Part shown: one piece after another, positions 35,275 through 43,343 of the stretch
Numbering within the stretch: the stretch's first letter is position 1
Layout: every line of letters begins with the position of its first letter
Origin: Pelagicoccus sp.
GTDB lineage: Bacteria; Verrucomicrobiota; Verrucomicrobiia; Opitutales; Opitutaceae
Direction of reading: 5' to 3'
NCBI GenBank assembly: GCA_028284635.1
Contig: JANQRJ010000018.1
Span: 124,001-188,000 of the forward strand
Length of the DNA: 64,000 bases
Made by a program: the position numbers and the translations under genes
The notes under the pieces: model-generated
What the model was told of the DNA's origin: nothing
Database searches by the model: none
Seen by the model: only the letters and a program-made list of their open reading frames with translations

Positions 35275-35290
35275 TTAGTTTTTGGGTTTG
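35275..35290 (-). promoter_or_regulatory. Leader motif shared by both TonB-receptor genes
   Basis: CAAACCCAAAAACTAA on the minus strand, 13 nt before the receptor ATG, matches the motif at 1083-1098 in 14 of 16 positions. Confidence 0.45.
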
Positions 35291-35566
35291 AACTTATTTG
35301 CTTCCATGAAAAGAAACCGACTTATTGCGCATCATCAGCCAGCAGCCCGAAATTCGCAACTCGCTCACGGAGGAAATACGGAAAGCGAACCCTCTGAAAA
35401 CGCTAAAATATAAACGCTAGAAAAAGGATTGAACCGCAACCAAGCGGCTAAACGCTAACTGGATAAATAGGAGCAGGCGGGATGGGCTATATGGTGTACA
35501 ATAGGGTATTTTCTATAACTTTTAGCAAATAAACCAATTTGGCTTTACTTCAGCAAGGACGTCCGT

Positions 35567-35582
35567 ACTTACACTGGTAAGT
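35567..35582. promoter_or_regulatory. Candidate LacI-family operator before the regulator gene
   Basis: ACTTACACTGGTAAGT has 6-bp arms around ACTG and lies 33 bp before the GTG start, where it could repress the promoter. Autoregulation and control of the lyase (30595) are inferred from the shared core. Confidence 0.65.
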
Positions 35583-35614
35583 TCATTTCTGCGACCATCG
35601 TTTTTTACAGCCCC

Positions 35615-36733
35615 GTGAAGAGACCAGTCACCATTCGCTATATCGCAAAACAGGCCGGAGTCAGCCATGCCACCGTTTCGCTCGCCCTTCGCGGCTCGCC
35701 GCAGGTATCCGAAAAGAGACGACAGGAAATCCGGAAGCTTGCCGACCAACTAGGGTATCGACCCGATCCCGCCCTCAACGCCCTGAACTTCTACAGAAAC
35801 GGAGAGGCGCGACGCTCCGACATCGGCACGCTAGGTTTCGTACACAACTGGCCTACCGATCATTTCGGAGACAACAACCCGCTGTATTTCGAGTTCTACC
35901 TCGGAGCCAAGGAGCTCTCGGAATCCCTAGGCTACCGACTCGAGGAGTTCTCCCTCGCGAAAAAAGGCGTCACGCCCAAACGCGTCCAGGACATCCTAAT
36001 AAGCCGCGGCATCCAAGGCGTGCTGATCCCTCCCATGCAACACCCTGGGGACACCATCCGCTGGGACTGGTCCAAGTTTTCCTGCGTCGCCCTAGGCCTG
36101 ACCATGAGGAAGCCCGCCATACACCGCGTCGCCAACCATCACTTCCACGCCATGAGGCAATGCGCCCAAAAGCTGCTGGAAGCCGGCCATCAGCGTATCG
36201 GCCTGGTAATCGAGGAAGAGCAAAACAACCGCACGAGCAGCGCCTATCTCGGCGCCTTCCTCACCCATACCTCTCACCTGAAAACCAGCTCTTCCTCGGT
36301 TTATCTCGTCAAGGGCGCTCCCGAAAGGGAGCTCGATGAAATCGTCTCGTGGCTCAAGAGCAACCGCTTCGACGGGCTAATCCTCCTCGGCTGGAGCTAC
36401 ATCCAGGCGCTCTTGGATAGGGGGATCAGAATTCCGCAGGATCTCAGCATCGTAGCTCCCTACGATATCGGATTCACTGGGAAAGAGCAGCGCTCTGGAG
36501 GCTCCTTCGACTACGGTTCCGTATCGCATGTCGAGGAAAACGTTCGCGGCATCGGGGCGACCGCTGCCAACACCCTCGCGCGCATGCTTCATCAGTTTGA
36601 AAAAGGTCTCCCCAATCTCCCCCAAACCATCCTCATAAAAGGCATCTGGCGCGAGGGGAAGACGATACGCGACAGGAGAGACGCCAAGAAGCGTAAAGCC
36701 AAGGGATCCAAAACGGCGAAAGCGAAGAGATAG
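35615..36733 (+). CDS. LacI-family transcriptional regulator
   Basis: The 372-aa protein starts at GTG 35615, with no better start nearby. The helix-turn-helix (RYIAKQAGVSHATVSLALRG, about 8-27) is followed by the hinge and a ligand-binding domain. The tail is strikingly basic (DRRDAKKRKAKGSKTAKAKR). Role: sugar-responsive repressor or activator of the adjacent TonB/lyase locus, supported by similar palindromes at 30595, 35567, 22089 and 36845. Confidence 0.93.
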   Translation: MKRPVTIRYIAKQAGVSHATVSLALRGSPQVSEKRRQEIRKLADQLGYRPDPALNALNFYRNGEARRSDIGTLGFVHNWPTDHFGDNNPLYFEFYLGAKELSESLGYRLEEFSLAKKGVTPKRVQDILISRGIQGVLIPPMQHPGDTIRWDWSKFSCVALGLTMRKPAIHRVANHHFHAMRQCAQKLLEAGHQRIGLVIEEEQNNRTSSAYLGAFLTHTSHLKTSSSSVYLVKGAPERELDEIVSWLKSNRFDGLILLGWSYIQALLDRGIRIPQDLSIVAPYDIGFTGKEQRSGGSFDYGSVSHVEENVRGIGATAANTLARMLHQFEKGLPNLPQTILIKGIWREGKTIRDRRDAKKRKAKGSKTAKAKR

Positions 36734-36813
36734 GCAGCGCCCCACCAGAGTGGGCTGCGAGGCGGACGGCATTGGGGCTGAAGACTGAGGGTGCGATAAG
36801 ACTGCGTCCTCAC

Positions 36814-36840
36814 CTGGGATCGCGGGCGGCTCGCTCGCAA
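36814..36840. repeat. Half copy of the GGGAACGCGGGCGGC palindrome family
   Basis: CTGGGATCGCGGGCGGCTCG resembles the left arm of the copy at 52238; the right arm is missing. Confidence 0.5.
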
Positions 36841-36844
36841 TCCA

Positions 36845-36860
36845 ATCTACCAGGGTAAGT
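36845..36860. promoter_or_regulatory. Weak copy of the second LacI operator
   Basis: ATCTACCAGGGTAAGT carries an exact GGTAAGT half-site and a diverged left half. It lies 116 bp before the dehydrogenase start. Confidence 0.4.
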
Positions 36861-36937
36861 AAAACTCCCGTTGAGCGCGGATGCTGTCTGCTAGTAGATA
36901 TATAATCTAGTTAAGACTCTCCGATATATAAACGAAG

Positions 36938-36965
36938 GCCGCATTGTTAACAACAGGCGGCTTTC
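36938..36965 (+). terminator. Small hairpin in front of the dehydrogenase gene
   Basis: GCCGC pairs with GCGGC around ATTGTTAACAACAG and is followed by TTTC. It ends about 10 bp before the next ATG, so it could be an attenuator rather than a terminator. Confidence 0.35.
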
Positions 36966-36975
36966 TCTCGTTCTC

Positions 36976-38004
36976 ATGATTTCAGTCCAAACCGCAATCT
37001 CATGTTTCCTCGCCTCTGGAGCGGCTCAGTTCGAGCTCTTCTTCAAGGAAGATGCTCGGGCCGAACTAAAGAAGCTCTTCCCTGAAATATCGCCTATCCC
37101 CGCAAAGACGGAACTCACCGACGAGCGATTCGTCGAAGACCTGGAGGAATCCCAGGCCGAGATCCTCATCACCTGCTGGGACACCCCAATCTGCGTAAAA
37201 GATTGGCTCGAATCAGGCCAACAGCAAATCAAGTACGTCTGCAACGTCACTGGAGAGCTTTCCCGCTTCGTGCCGCGCGGCTTCATCGAAGCCGGCGGGC
37301 TCGTGACGAATTGGGGCAACGCGATCTCCCCCATCATTGCCGAATCAGCGATCTACCTGACCCTCTCCGCCCTGCGGCGCAGCAAGAACGTCAGCCTCCG
37401 CATGAGTCAGGAACGCTCGTGGAACGTCGACCAGTTGGAACACCAGTCCCTCGTCGGAAAGAAGGTAGGAATCCACGGTTTCGGCGCCATCGCGCAAACC
37501 CTCGTCGGGATGCTCAGGGCTTTTCACGTCGACGTTTCCTCGTTTTCCGAGCCCGTGCCCGACGCCGTTTTCGCCAGCCACGGCGTCCGCAAGGCGGACT
37601 CGCTCGAAGCGCTCTTCGCTGAAAACGAGATCGTGATCGAACTCGAGGCCCTCAACGAGAACACCCGCGGCATTGTGGACCGCAGACTATTCGATCTCAT
37701 CCCAGATGGCGGCGTATTCGTAAATCTAGGACGCGGCGCCGTCGTCGACGAGGACGATCTAGTCGCCGCTGCGCGCTCGCGCCCCCTTCAATTAGCCCTC
37801 GACGTTTTCCGCTCCGAACCCCTTCCGCCAGACTCGCCGCTACGCGACCTGGAAAACGTATTCGTCTCCCCACACGCCGCCGGTCCACATCGCGATTCCG
37901 CGTGGCGCTGCGGCGACTTCGCCCTCGCCAACCTGCGACGATACACTCTGGGCGAACCCTTGCAGGCGATCGTAGACGTAGACCGCTACGACCGGATAAC
38001 CTGA
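36976..38004 (+). CDS. D-isomer-specific 2-hydroxyacid dehydrogenase
   Basis: The 342-aa protein has GIHGFGAIAQTL (Rossmann), NLGRGAVVDEDD and a SPHAAGP segment with the catalytic His in family order. Role: reduction or oxidation of a 2-keto/2-hydroxy acid. It follows the LacI gene on the same strand with a weak operator between them, and converges with a sulfatase. It is only distantly similar to the operon member at 13772. Confidence 0.88.
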   Translation: MISVQTAISCFLASGAAQFELFFKEDARAELKKLFPEISPIPAKTELTDERFVEDLEESQAEILITCWDTPICVKDWLESGQQQIKYVCNVTGELSRFVPRGFIEAGGLVTNWGNAISPIIAESAIYLTLSALRRSKNVSLRMSQERSWNVDQLEHQSLVGKKVGIHGFGAIAQTLVGMLRAFHVDVSSFSEPVPDAVFASHGVRKADSLEALFAENEIVIELEALNENTRGIVDRRLFDLIPDGGVFVNLGRGAVVDEDDLVAAARSRPLQLALDVFRSEPLPPDSPLRDLENVFVSPHAAGPHRDSAWRCGDFALANLRRYTLGEPLQAIVDVDRYDRIT

Positions 38005-38024
38005 GATGGGAGCGCGCTAGCCCT

Positions 38025-39593
38025 CTACCTCAGGTATCCAGGAACCTGTGACGGATCCTCGTCCCATATCTTCAAGACCCGCTCAATCGAATCGTCGCCA
38101 GGAGCCTTTGCTCCCGACGCCAGCGGACGATCCTCGGGCAGCCAACGCTTGAGTCCCTCGATCACTTCCGCGAATTCCTCGCGGCCCGCCAGATTCTCGA
38201 ATTCCATCGGGTCCTTGCTGTGGTCGTACAACTCCTCCGAGCCATCGCGATAACGCGTGTAGCGCCAGCGCTCGTCGCGGACCGAGTGGTTGCCATACAG
38301 CCAAGTCGTAATTGCCGGAGCCTCTCGCCGAGCCGAGGGGTCGTCCAGCAGCGGCACCAAGGACTCGCCCTCGTGCTGCTTCAAGGGCTCGAGTCCAGCA
38401 AGGTCCAAGATGGTCGGCGCGAGATCAAGCAAGCTCACCGCCTCCTCTAATCGAGCGCCCGCGTTCCTGTCGTCGGGAAAAGCCACCACCAGCGGCACTC
38501 TCGTCGATTCCTCCCAAAGGCTCATCTTCCGCCACTTCGCCTTCTCTCCCAAATGCTGGCCATGGTCGCTCGTCAGGATCACGATCGTATTCGACGCATA
38601 GCGGCTATCGTCCAGCGCCTTCAGCACTCGGCCAATCTGCGAATCCACAAACGAAACCGACGCCAGATAGGAATGCACCAGCAGCCGCCAGTAGTCCTCG
38701 CCCATCTCCATCACCACCGCGTGATCGCCCTTCTCCAAAATTCCCATGGCATTGGCCCGAGCGATTCGAGGCACGTCGGCCAGGTCGTCCGGCAAGACTT
38801 CCGGCAACTCGATCGAATCCTCGTCGTAGAGCTCGAAGAACCTCCGAGGAGCCGTGAACGGAACGTGCGGACGCACGAGGCCTACCGCCAGAAAGAAAGG
38901 TTCGTCGCCTTCCTCCCCCAATCGTTCCACCGCCCAATCCGCGATCAGCTCGTCCGGCATCCGCCCATCGGGCATGTCCTCGGGGTCAAGCGGCCCCCCG
39001 CAAAGCGAAAAGCCATTGCCGTACTCGATAATCTGGCTCCCGCCTTTCGGAAACGGATGGAAGTACGCGCTGTGCTTCGCGTAGAAGTGACCCTTCTCCA
39101 GCCAAGCTTCGCTCAACACATAATGCGGCATCTCCACGCTCCAGTCGTCCACCTCCAGCAAGTCGCGCGTGCCCCGATGGTAGAGCTTCCCGCCGCCCAT
39201 GGTACGATAGCCTTGGGATTTCAGATACTCCGGCAGCATCCTGTAACCACGTTCCCGATACTCATCGAGCCGACCCTCCAATGGACTGTGGACATAGTAG
39301 TCGGTCGTCGAAGGCAATAGCCCCGAGATAAGCGAAAAGCGGGAAGCCCCGCAAATCGGAGCCGAACAATGGGCATTCGCGAAGTACATGCCCTGCTCGC
39401 ACAAGCGGTCCAAATTCGGCGTGATCGCTTGAGAATGGCCCGATTCCCCATTTACTCCCAACCAGTCGTTCAAGTCGTCGACCATGATCAGAAGCACGTT
39501 TGGCTTCTCGGAAGCCGAGGTTCCAAAACCAAACGACAGCGCCAATATCAGCAGGAAAGCAAATGGGGTTCTCATGAGACAAATATTGACCAT
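38025..39593 (-). CDS. Secreted sulfatase (iduronate-sulfatase-like)
   Basis: The 522-aa protein starts at ATG 39593; ATG 39575 gives a tighter signal peptide (MRTPFAFLLILALSFGFG). Sulfatase landmarks are LLIMVDDLND with two Asp, ITPNLDRLCEQG, and the activation site CGASR at 81-85. Alanine takes the usual Pro position of CxPxR. Family knowledge: the Cys is turned into formylglycine, and CxAxR variants are known. Lower in the chain are LTSDHGQHLGEK and other core motifs. Role: removal of sulfate from a polysaccharide or oligosaccharide. Confidence 0.92.
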   Translation of the reverse strand: MVNICLMRTPFAFLLILALSFGFGTSASEKPNVLLIMVDDLNDWLGVNGESGHSQAITPNLDRLCEQGMYFANAHCSAPICGASRFSLISGLLPSTTDYYVHSPLEGRLDEYRERGYRMLPEYLKSQGYRTMGGGKLYHRGTRDLLEVDDWSVEMPHYVLSEAWLEKGHFYAKHSAYFHPFPKGGSQIIEYGNGFSLCGGPLDPEDMPDGRMPDELIADWAVERLGEEGDEPFFLAVGLVRPHVPFTAPRRFFELYDEDSIELPEVLPDDLADVPRIARANAMGILEKGDHAVVMEMGEDYWRLLVHSYLASVSFVDSQIGRVLKALDDSRYASNTIVILTSDHGQHLGEKAKWRKMSLWEESTRVPLVVAFPDDRNAGARLEEAVSLLDLAPTILDLAGLEPLKQHEGESLVPLLDDPSARREAPAITTWLYGNHSVRDERWRYTRYRDGSEELYDHSKDPMEFENLAGREEFAEVIEGLKRWLPEDRPLASGAKAPGDDSIERVLKIWDEDPSQVPGYLR

Positions 39594-39644
39594 AGGATTC
39601 CGCTCGAATCAAAGTCCAATTCGCATTTCCGCAATGCAGCCCAT

Positions 39645-39658
39645 CTAACCACGGTTAC
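39645..39658. promoter_or_regulatory. Candidate operator upstream of first acetylesterase
   Basis: CTAACCACGGTTAC is nearly palindromic and recurs as CTAACCACGGTTAG before the paralogue (41559-41572). It may be a regulator site or a remnant of the gene duplication. Confidence 0.45.
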
Positions 39659-39708
39659 TAAATATCGGCTCCATAAACTGAGGTCGGTAAAACCCAACTC
39701 CCCAAAAA

Positions 39709-41241
39709 ATGAAGCATGCCACGCAAATCCTATTTGCCACCAGCCTAACCATCTTCGCGAGCCTCGCCCAGGCCGAGATCACACTCTCCCCGCTCTTCTC
39801 CGACCACATGGTCCTGCAGAGAGACCAGCCAAACAAAGTCTGGGGATGGGCAGAGCCAGGAGAAAAGGCCAAGCTCTCCATCGACGGACAAAATCACCCC
39901 ATACTCGCAGACGCCGACGGGAAGTGGCACGTCACCCTCGACCCCCTCGAAGTCGGCGGCCCCTACACACTCCAAATCAAGGGGAAGAACCGCATCGAGA
40001 TCTCAGACATACTCGTAGGAGAAGTCTGGCTATGCTCAGGCCAGTCGAATATGCGGTGGAACGTCAGCAGGACGGAGAACGCCGATCTCGAGATCCTCGT
40101 CGCCAAGTATCCACAAATCCGGCACATCACCGTCCCCAGGATCGCCTCCCAAACTCCCCTGGAGCAGTTCGAAGGGAAATGGGAAGTCGTCACCCCAGAA
40201 TCCATCGCGGAATTCTCCGCCGTAGGATACTTCTTCGGCCGCCAGCTCCACCAGACACTCGAGGTGCCCATCGGTCTCATCAACAACTCCTGGGGAGGTT
40301 CCGCCGCCGAAGCGTGGACTCCCCTCCATGCGCTCGAAGCCGACGAACGCTACGCCCCGCTCCTCGAACGATGGGAAAAGCGCATCGCCGAATACGATCC
40401 CGAAGCCGCCGAAGCCGAATTCCAAGCCAACCTCGCCGCATGGGAAGCCCGCGACCGAAGAGGCCGCAGGCCACGCGCCCCCATTCACCCGACCAAGCAT
40501 AATCATCGCCCCGCCAATCTATACAATGGCGTCCTGCATCCAGTGATCGGATACGGAATGCGCGGCGTCATCTGGTATCAAGGCGAAGCCAACACCCAAA
40601 GAGCCTACCAGTACAGGCACCTCTTCCCCCTCATGATCCAAAGCTGGCGAGACGCCTGGGACCAGGGAGACTTCCCATTCTACTACGTCCAGCTCGCCGA
40701 CTTCTCCCGTGAAAGACTCGAGCCCATGGATAGCCACTGGGCCGAGCTGCGCGAAGCCCAGACCATGACTCTCGACCGACTGCCGAACGTCGGACAAGCC
40801 GTCATCATCGACACTGGAGAAGCCAACGACATACACCCTAGAGACAAGCAGACCGTTGCCGGCCGCCTCGCCCGCTGGGCCCTGGCCAACAACTACGGCA
40901 TCGACATCGCCTACCACAGCCCCACCTACCGCTCCATGGAGATCCAAGGGGACTCTATCCTCCTTACCTTCGACTACGCAGAGAACGGACTGTACATCCA
41001 AGACTACCACGATATCCGCGGCTTCGCCATCGCAGGCGAAAATCGGGACTTCGTCTGGGCCGACGCCGAGATCGTGGATGGAAACAAAGTCAAAGTCCGA
41101 TCCGACCTGGTACCCGTGCCCCTCGCCGTCCGCTACGGCTGGGCAATGAATCCCGTGTGCAATCTGCGCAGCAAGGAGGGCCTCCCCCTTACCCCCTTCC
41201 GCACCGACGACTGGCCCGGCATCACAACCGACGAACATTAG
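39709..41241 (+). CDS. Sialate O-acetylesterase-like protein (SASA family), copy 1
   Basis: The 510-aa secreted protein has a signal peptide (ILFATSLTIFASLAQA), the catalytic CSGQSNM block, a VPIGLINNSWGG segment, and WYQGEANTQ with further SGNH-type motifs. Family role: removal of O-acetyl groups from sugars. It is a tandem paralogue of the gene at 41622, with the same length and very high identity. Context beside apiose genes suggests acetylated side-chain sugars of pectin rather than sialic acid. The stop codon lies at the edge of a MITE-like element (41239-41402). Confidence 0.9.
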   Translation: MKHATQILFATSLTIFASLAQAEITLSPLFSDHMVLQRDQPNKVWGWAEPGEKAKLSIDGQNHPILADADGKWHVTLDPLEVGGPYTLQIKGKNRIEISDILVGEVWLCSGQSNMRWNVSRTENADLEILVAKYPQIRHITVPRIASQTPLEQFEGKWEVVTPESIAEFSAVGYFFGRQLHQTLEVPIGLINNSWGGSAAEAWTPLHALEADERYAPLLERWEKRIAEYDPEAAEAEFQANLAAWEARDRRGRRPRAPIHPTKHNHRPANLYNGVLHPVIGYGMRGVIWYQGEANTQRAYQYRHLFPLMIQSWRDAWDQGDFPFYYVQLADFSRERLEPMDSHWAELREAQTMTLDRLPNVGQAVIIDTGEANDIHPRDKQTVAGRLARWALANNYGIDIAYHSPTYRSMEIQGDSILLTFDYAENGLYIQDYHDIRGFAIAGENRDFVWADAEIVDGNKVKVRSDLVPVPLAVRYGWAMNPVCNLRSKEGLPLTPFRTDDWPGITTDEH

Positions 41242-41402
41242 GCCGCGTGGACAAATTGCGGAACGAGTCTTTTCGAGGGGCTTTTGAGTCAAAATTGTGG
41301 CTCTCGATTCGAGGTGAATCGAGATTCATCGAGGTGAGGGAACACAATTTGGGCCAAAAGCCACCGAAATAGGCGACATGAGCAATTTGTCCACGCGGCC
41401 TA
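41239..41402. mobile_element. MITE-like element with TA-flanked 21-bp inverted repeats
   Basis: TAGGCCGCGTGGACAAATTG plus C (41239-41259) pairs exactly with 41382-41402. The element body starts GGCCGCG and is flanked by TA on each side, the target duplication of mariner/IS630-type elements. Its first bases supply the TAG stop of the preceding gene. It holds a second internal hairpin (CTCGATTCGAGGTGAATCGAG-like) and encodes nothing. Confidence 0.75.
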
Positions 41403-41621
41403 GCTCTACTTGTTAGGTTCTGGAACCATCTCGAAAGCAGAGTCGTCGCTCATGACTCGGCGTAGTTCGAAGAACGAAGACGGTTGCGACGTACCGCGTA
41501 GATTCGATCTACGCTCCACGGCGCGGCGACGAGCGCCGACCCTACGGATGATAATGAGCTAACCACGGTTAGTGAATAATGGAGTGACGCAGGGCGGCAT
41601 CGTGAAAAATCCTTCCAACCG
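41242..41621. other. Intergenic region between the two acetylesterases
   Basis: This 380-bp gap holds most of the MITE-like element, a half palindrome at about 41499-41545 (ending GAGCGCCGACCCTAC, like 63257-63273) and the operator-like site 41559-41572. No gene is seen. Confidence 0.6.
41559..41572. promoter_or_regulatory. Candidate operator upstream of second acetylesterase
   Basis: CTAACCACGGTTAG has perfect 6-bp arms. It is the partner of 39645-39658. Confidence 0.45.
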
Positions 41622-43154
41622 ATGAAACAAGCCCGCCACACGCTCGCCATCGCCATCCTGGCTACTTTCGCGAGCCTCGCCCAGGCCGAGATCACCCTCT
41701 CCCCTCTCTTCTCCGACCATATGGTCCTGCAGAGAGACCAGCCAAACAAGGTCTGGGGATGGGCAGAGCCAGGCGAAAAGGCAAAGCTCTCCATCGACGG
41801 ACAAACCCACCCCATAATCGCAGACGCCGACGGAAAGTGGCGCGTCACCCTCGAACCTCTCGAAGTCGGCGGCCCATACACCCTCAACATCAAGGGAAAG
41901 AACCGCATCGAGATCTCGGACATACTCGTAGGCGAAGTCTGGCTGTGCTCAGGCCAGTCCAACATGGAGTGGAACATCCGCAACTCCAAGGACCCCGACC
42001 TTGAAGCCGTCTCCGCGAACTTCCCCCAGATCCGCCACATCACCGTCCCCCGCTGGGCCTCCCAAACGCCCCAGGAGAGCTTCGAAGGCAAATGGGAAGT
42101 CGTCACCCCCGAGTCCATTATCGAATTCTCCGCCGTCGCCTACTTCTTCGGCCGTCGGCTCCACAACACCCTCGGAGTCCCCATCGGCCTCATCGACAAC
42201 TCCTGGGGAGGCTCCACCGCCGAGGCCTGGACTCCTCTCCCCGCACTCGAGGCAGACGAATCCTACACCCCTCTCCTCCAGCGATGGGAAAAAAGCATCG
42301 CCGAGTACGACCCCGAAGCCGCCCAAGCCGACTACCAAGCTCGGCTCGCCAAGTGGGAAGCCGACGGACAAAAGGGCCGCAAGCCACGCGCCCCCGGTCA
42401 CCCCGCCAAGAGTCACCACCGACCCGCCAATCTATATAATGGTGTCCTGAGTCCAGTTATCGGATACGGAATCCGAGGCGCCATCTGGTACCAAGGCGAG
42501 TCCAACGTCGGCCGAGCCTACCAGTATCGAGAACTCTTCCCCCTCATGATCCAAAGCTGGCGAGATGCCTGGGGACAGGGAGACTTCCCATTCTACTACG
42601 TCCAGCTCGCCGGCTTCAGAAGCAGACGCCTCGAGCCCAAGGAAAGCGCCTGGGCCGAACTGCGCGAAGCCCAGACCATGACCCTCCACCGGCTGCCAAA
42701 CCTCGGCCAAGCCGTCGCCATCGACGTCGGAGCCGCCAACAACATTCACCCCAAGGACAAGCAGACCGTCGCCAATCGCCTAGCCCGCTGGGCCCTCGCA
42801 AACGACTACGGCATTGACGTCGCCCACCGCAGCCCCACCTACCGCTCTATGGAAATAGACGGCGACGCCGTCACCCTCACCTTCGATCACGCCGAGATCG
42901 GACTGTTTATACACGACTTCCACGACATCCACGGCTTCGCCATCGCCGGCGAGAATCGCGACTTCGTCTGGGCCGACGCCGAGATCGTAGACGGAAACAA
43001 GATCAAGCTCTCGGCAAACCGCGTGCCCAAGCCCGTCGCCGTCCGCTACGCCTGGGCAAACAATCCAGTCGCCAACGTCGTAAACAAGCAACGCCTCCCT
43101 CTCACCCCCTTCCGCACCGACGACTGGCCCGGCTTCACCGCCGACAAGCAATAG
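41622..43154 (+). CDS. Sialate O-acetylesterase-like protein (SASA family), copy 2
   Basis: The 510-aa paralogue has the same plan as copy 1 and the same length. It has a signal peptide (LAIAILATFASLAQA), CSGQSNMEW, VPIGLIDNSWGGS and GAIWYQGESN. Here the block is GESN, the usual form, while copy 1 has GEAN, so copy 1 may have altered catalysis. Recent tandem duplication is evident from long matching stretches at DNA level. Confidence 0.9.
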   Translation: MKQARHTLAIAILATFASLAQAEITLSPLFSDHMVLQRDQPNKVWGWAEPGEKAKLSIDGQTHPIIADADGKWRVTLEPLEVGGPYTLNIKGKNRIEISDILVGEVWLCSGQSNMEWNIRNSKDPDLEAVSANFPQIRHITVPRWASQTPQESFEGKWEVVTPESIIEFSAVAYFFGRRLHNTLGVPIGLIDNSWGGSTAEAWTPLPALEADESYTPLLQRWEKSIAEYDPEAAQADYQARLAKWEADGQKGRKPRAPGHPAKSHHRPANLYNGVLSPVIGYGIRGAIWYQGESNVGRAYQYRELFPLMIQSWRDAWGQGDFPFYYVQLAGFRSRRLEPKESAWAELREAQTMTLHRLPNLGQAVAIDVGAANNIHPKDKQTVANRLARWALANDYGIDVAHRSPTYRSMEIDGDAVTLTFDHAEIGLFIHDFHDIHGFAIAGENRDFVWADAEIVDGNKIKLSANRVPKPVAVRYAWANNPVANVVNKQRLPLTPFRTDDWPGFTADKQ

Positions 43155-43183
43155 CATATCATTCTGAAACTCTATATAGTTTT

Positions 43184-43306
43184 TGCCCACAGATAGCACA
43201 GATTTTCGCAGATTCTCGAATAATAAAGGCCTGTGATTTAGCGTATGCGAGAGCCACCCATCCTTGATGCAGATCCATCTGCGAAAATCTGTGCGATCTG
43301 TGGGCA
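43184..43306. repeat. Palindromic repeat, CCCACAGAT family
   Basis: TGCCCACAGATAGCACAGAT and the complement ending CTGTGGGCA form arms around a 60-bp loop. It resembles the copy at 11380-11460. Confidence 0.8.
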
Positions 43307-43343
43307 GAAAACACACCCATTCATTTTATATAGACAAACCCAC

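Larger units (their letters stand above)
35262..35614. other. Divergent promoter region, TonB receptor and LacI regulator
   Basis: This 353-bp gap holds the receptor leader motif (35275-35290) and the operator at 35567-35582. The rest is AT-rich with no recognisable gene. Confidence 0.6.

Noticed and set aside
43245..43343. Extra N-terminal part for the GH140 protein
   Set aside because: The segment reads the palindromic repeat and is Cys-rich text unrelated to the family; ATG 43344 gives a normal start.
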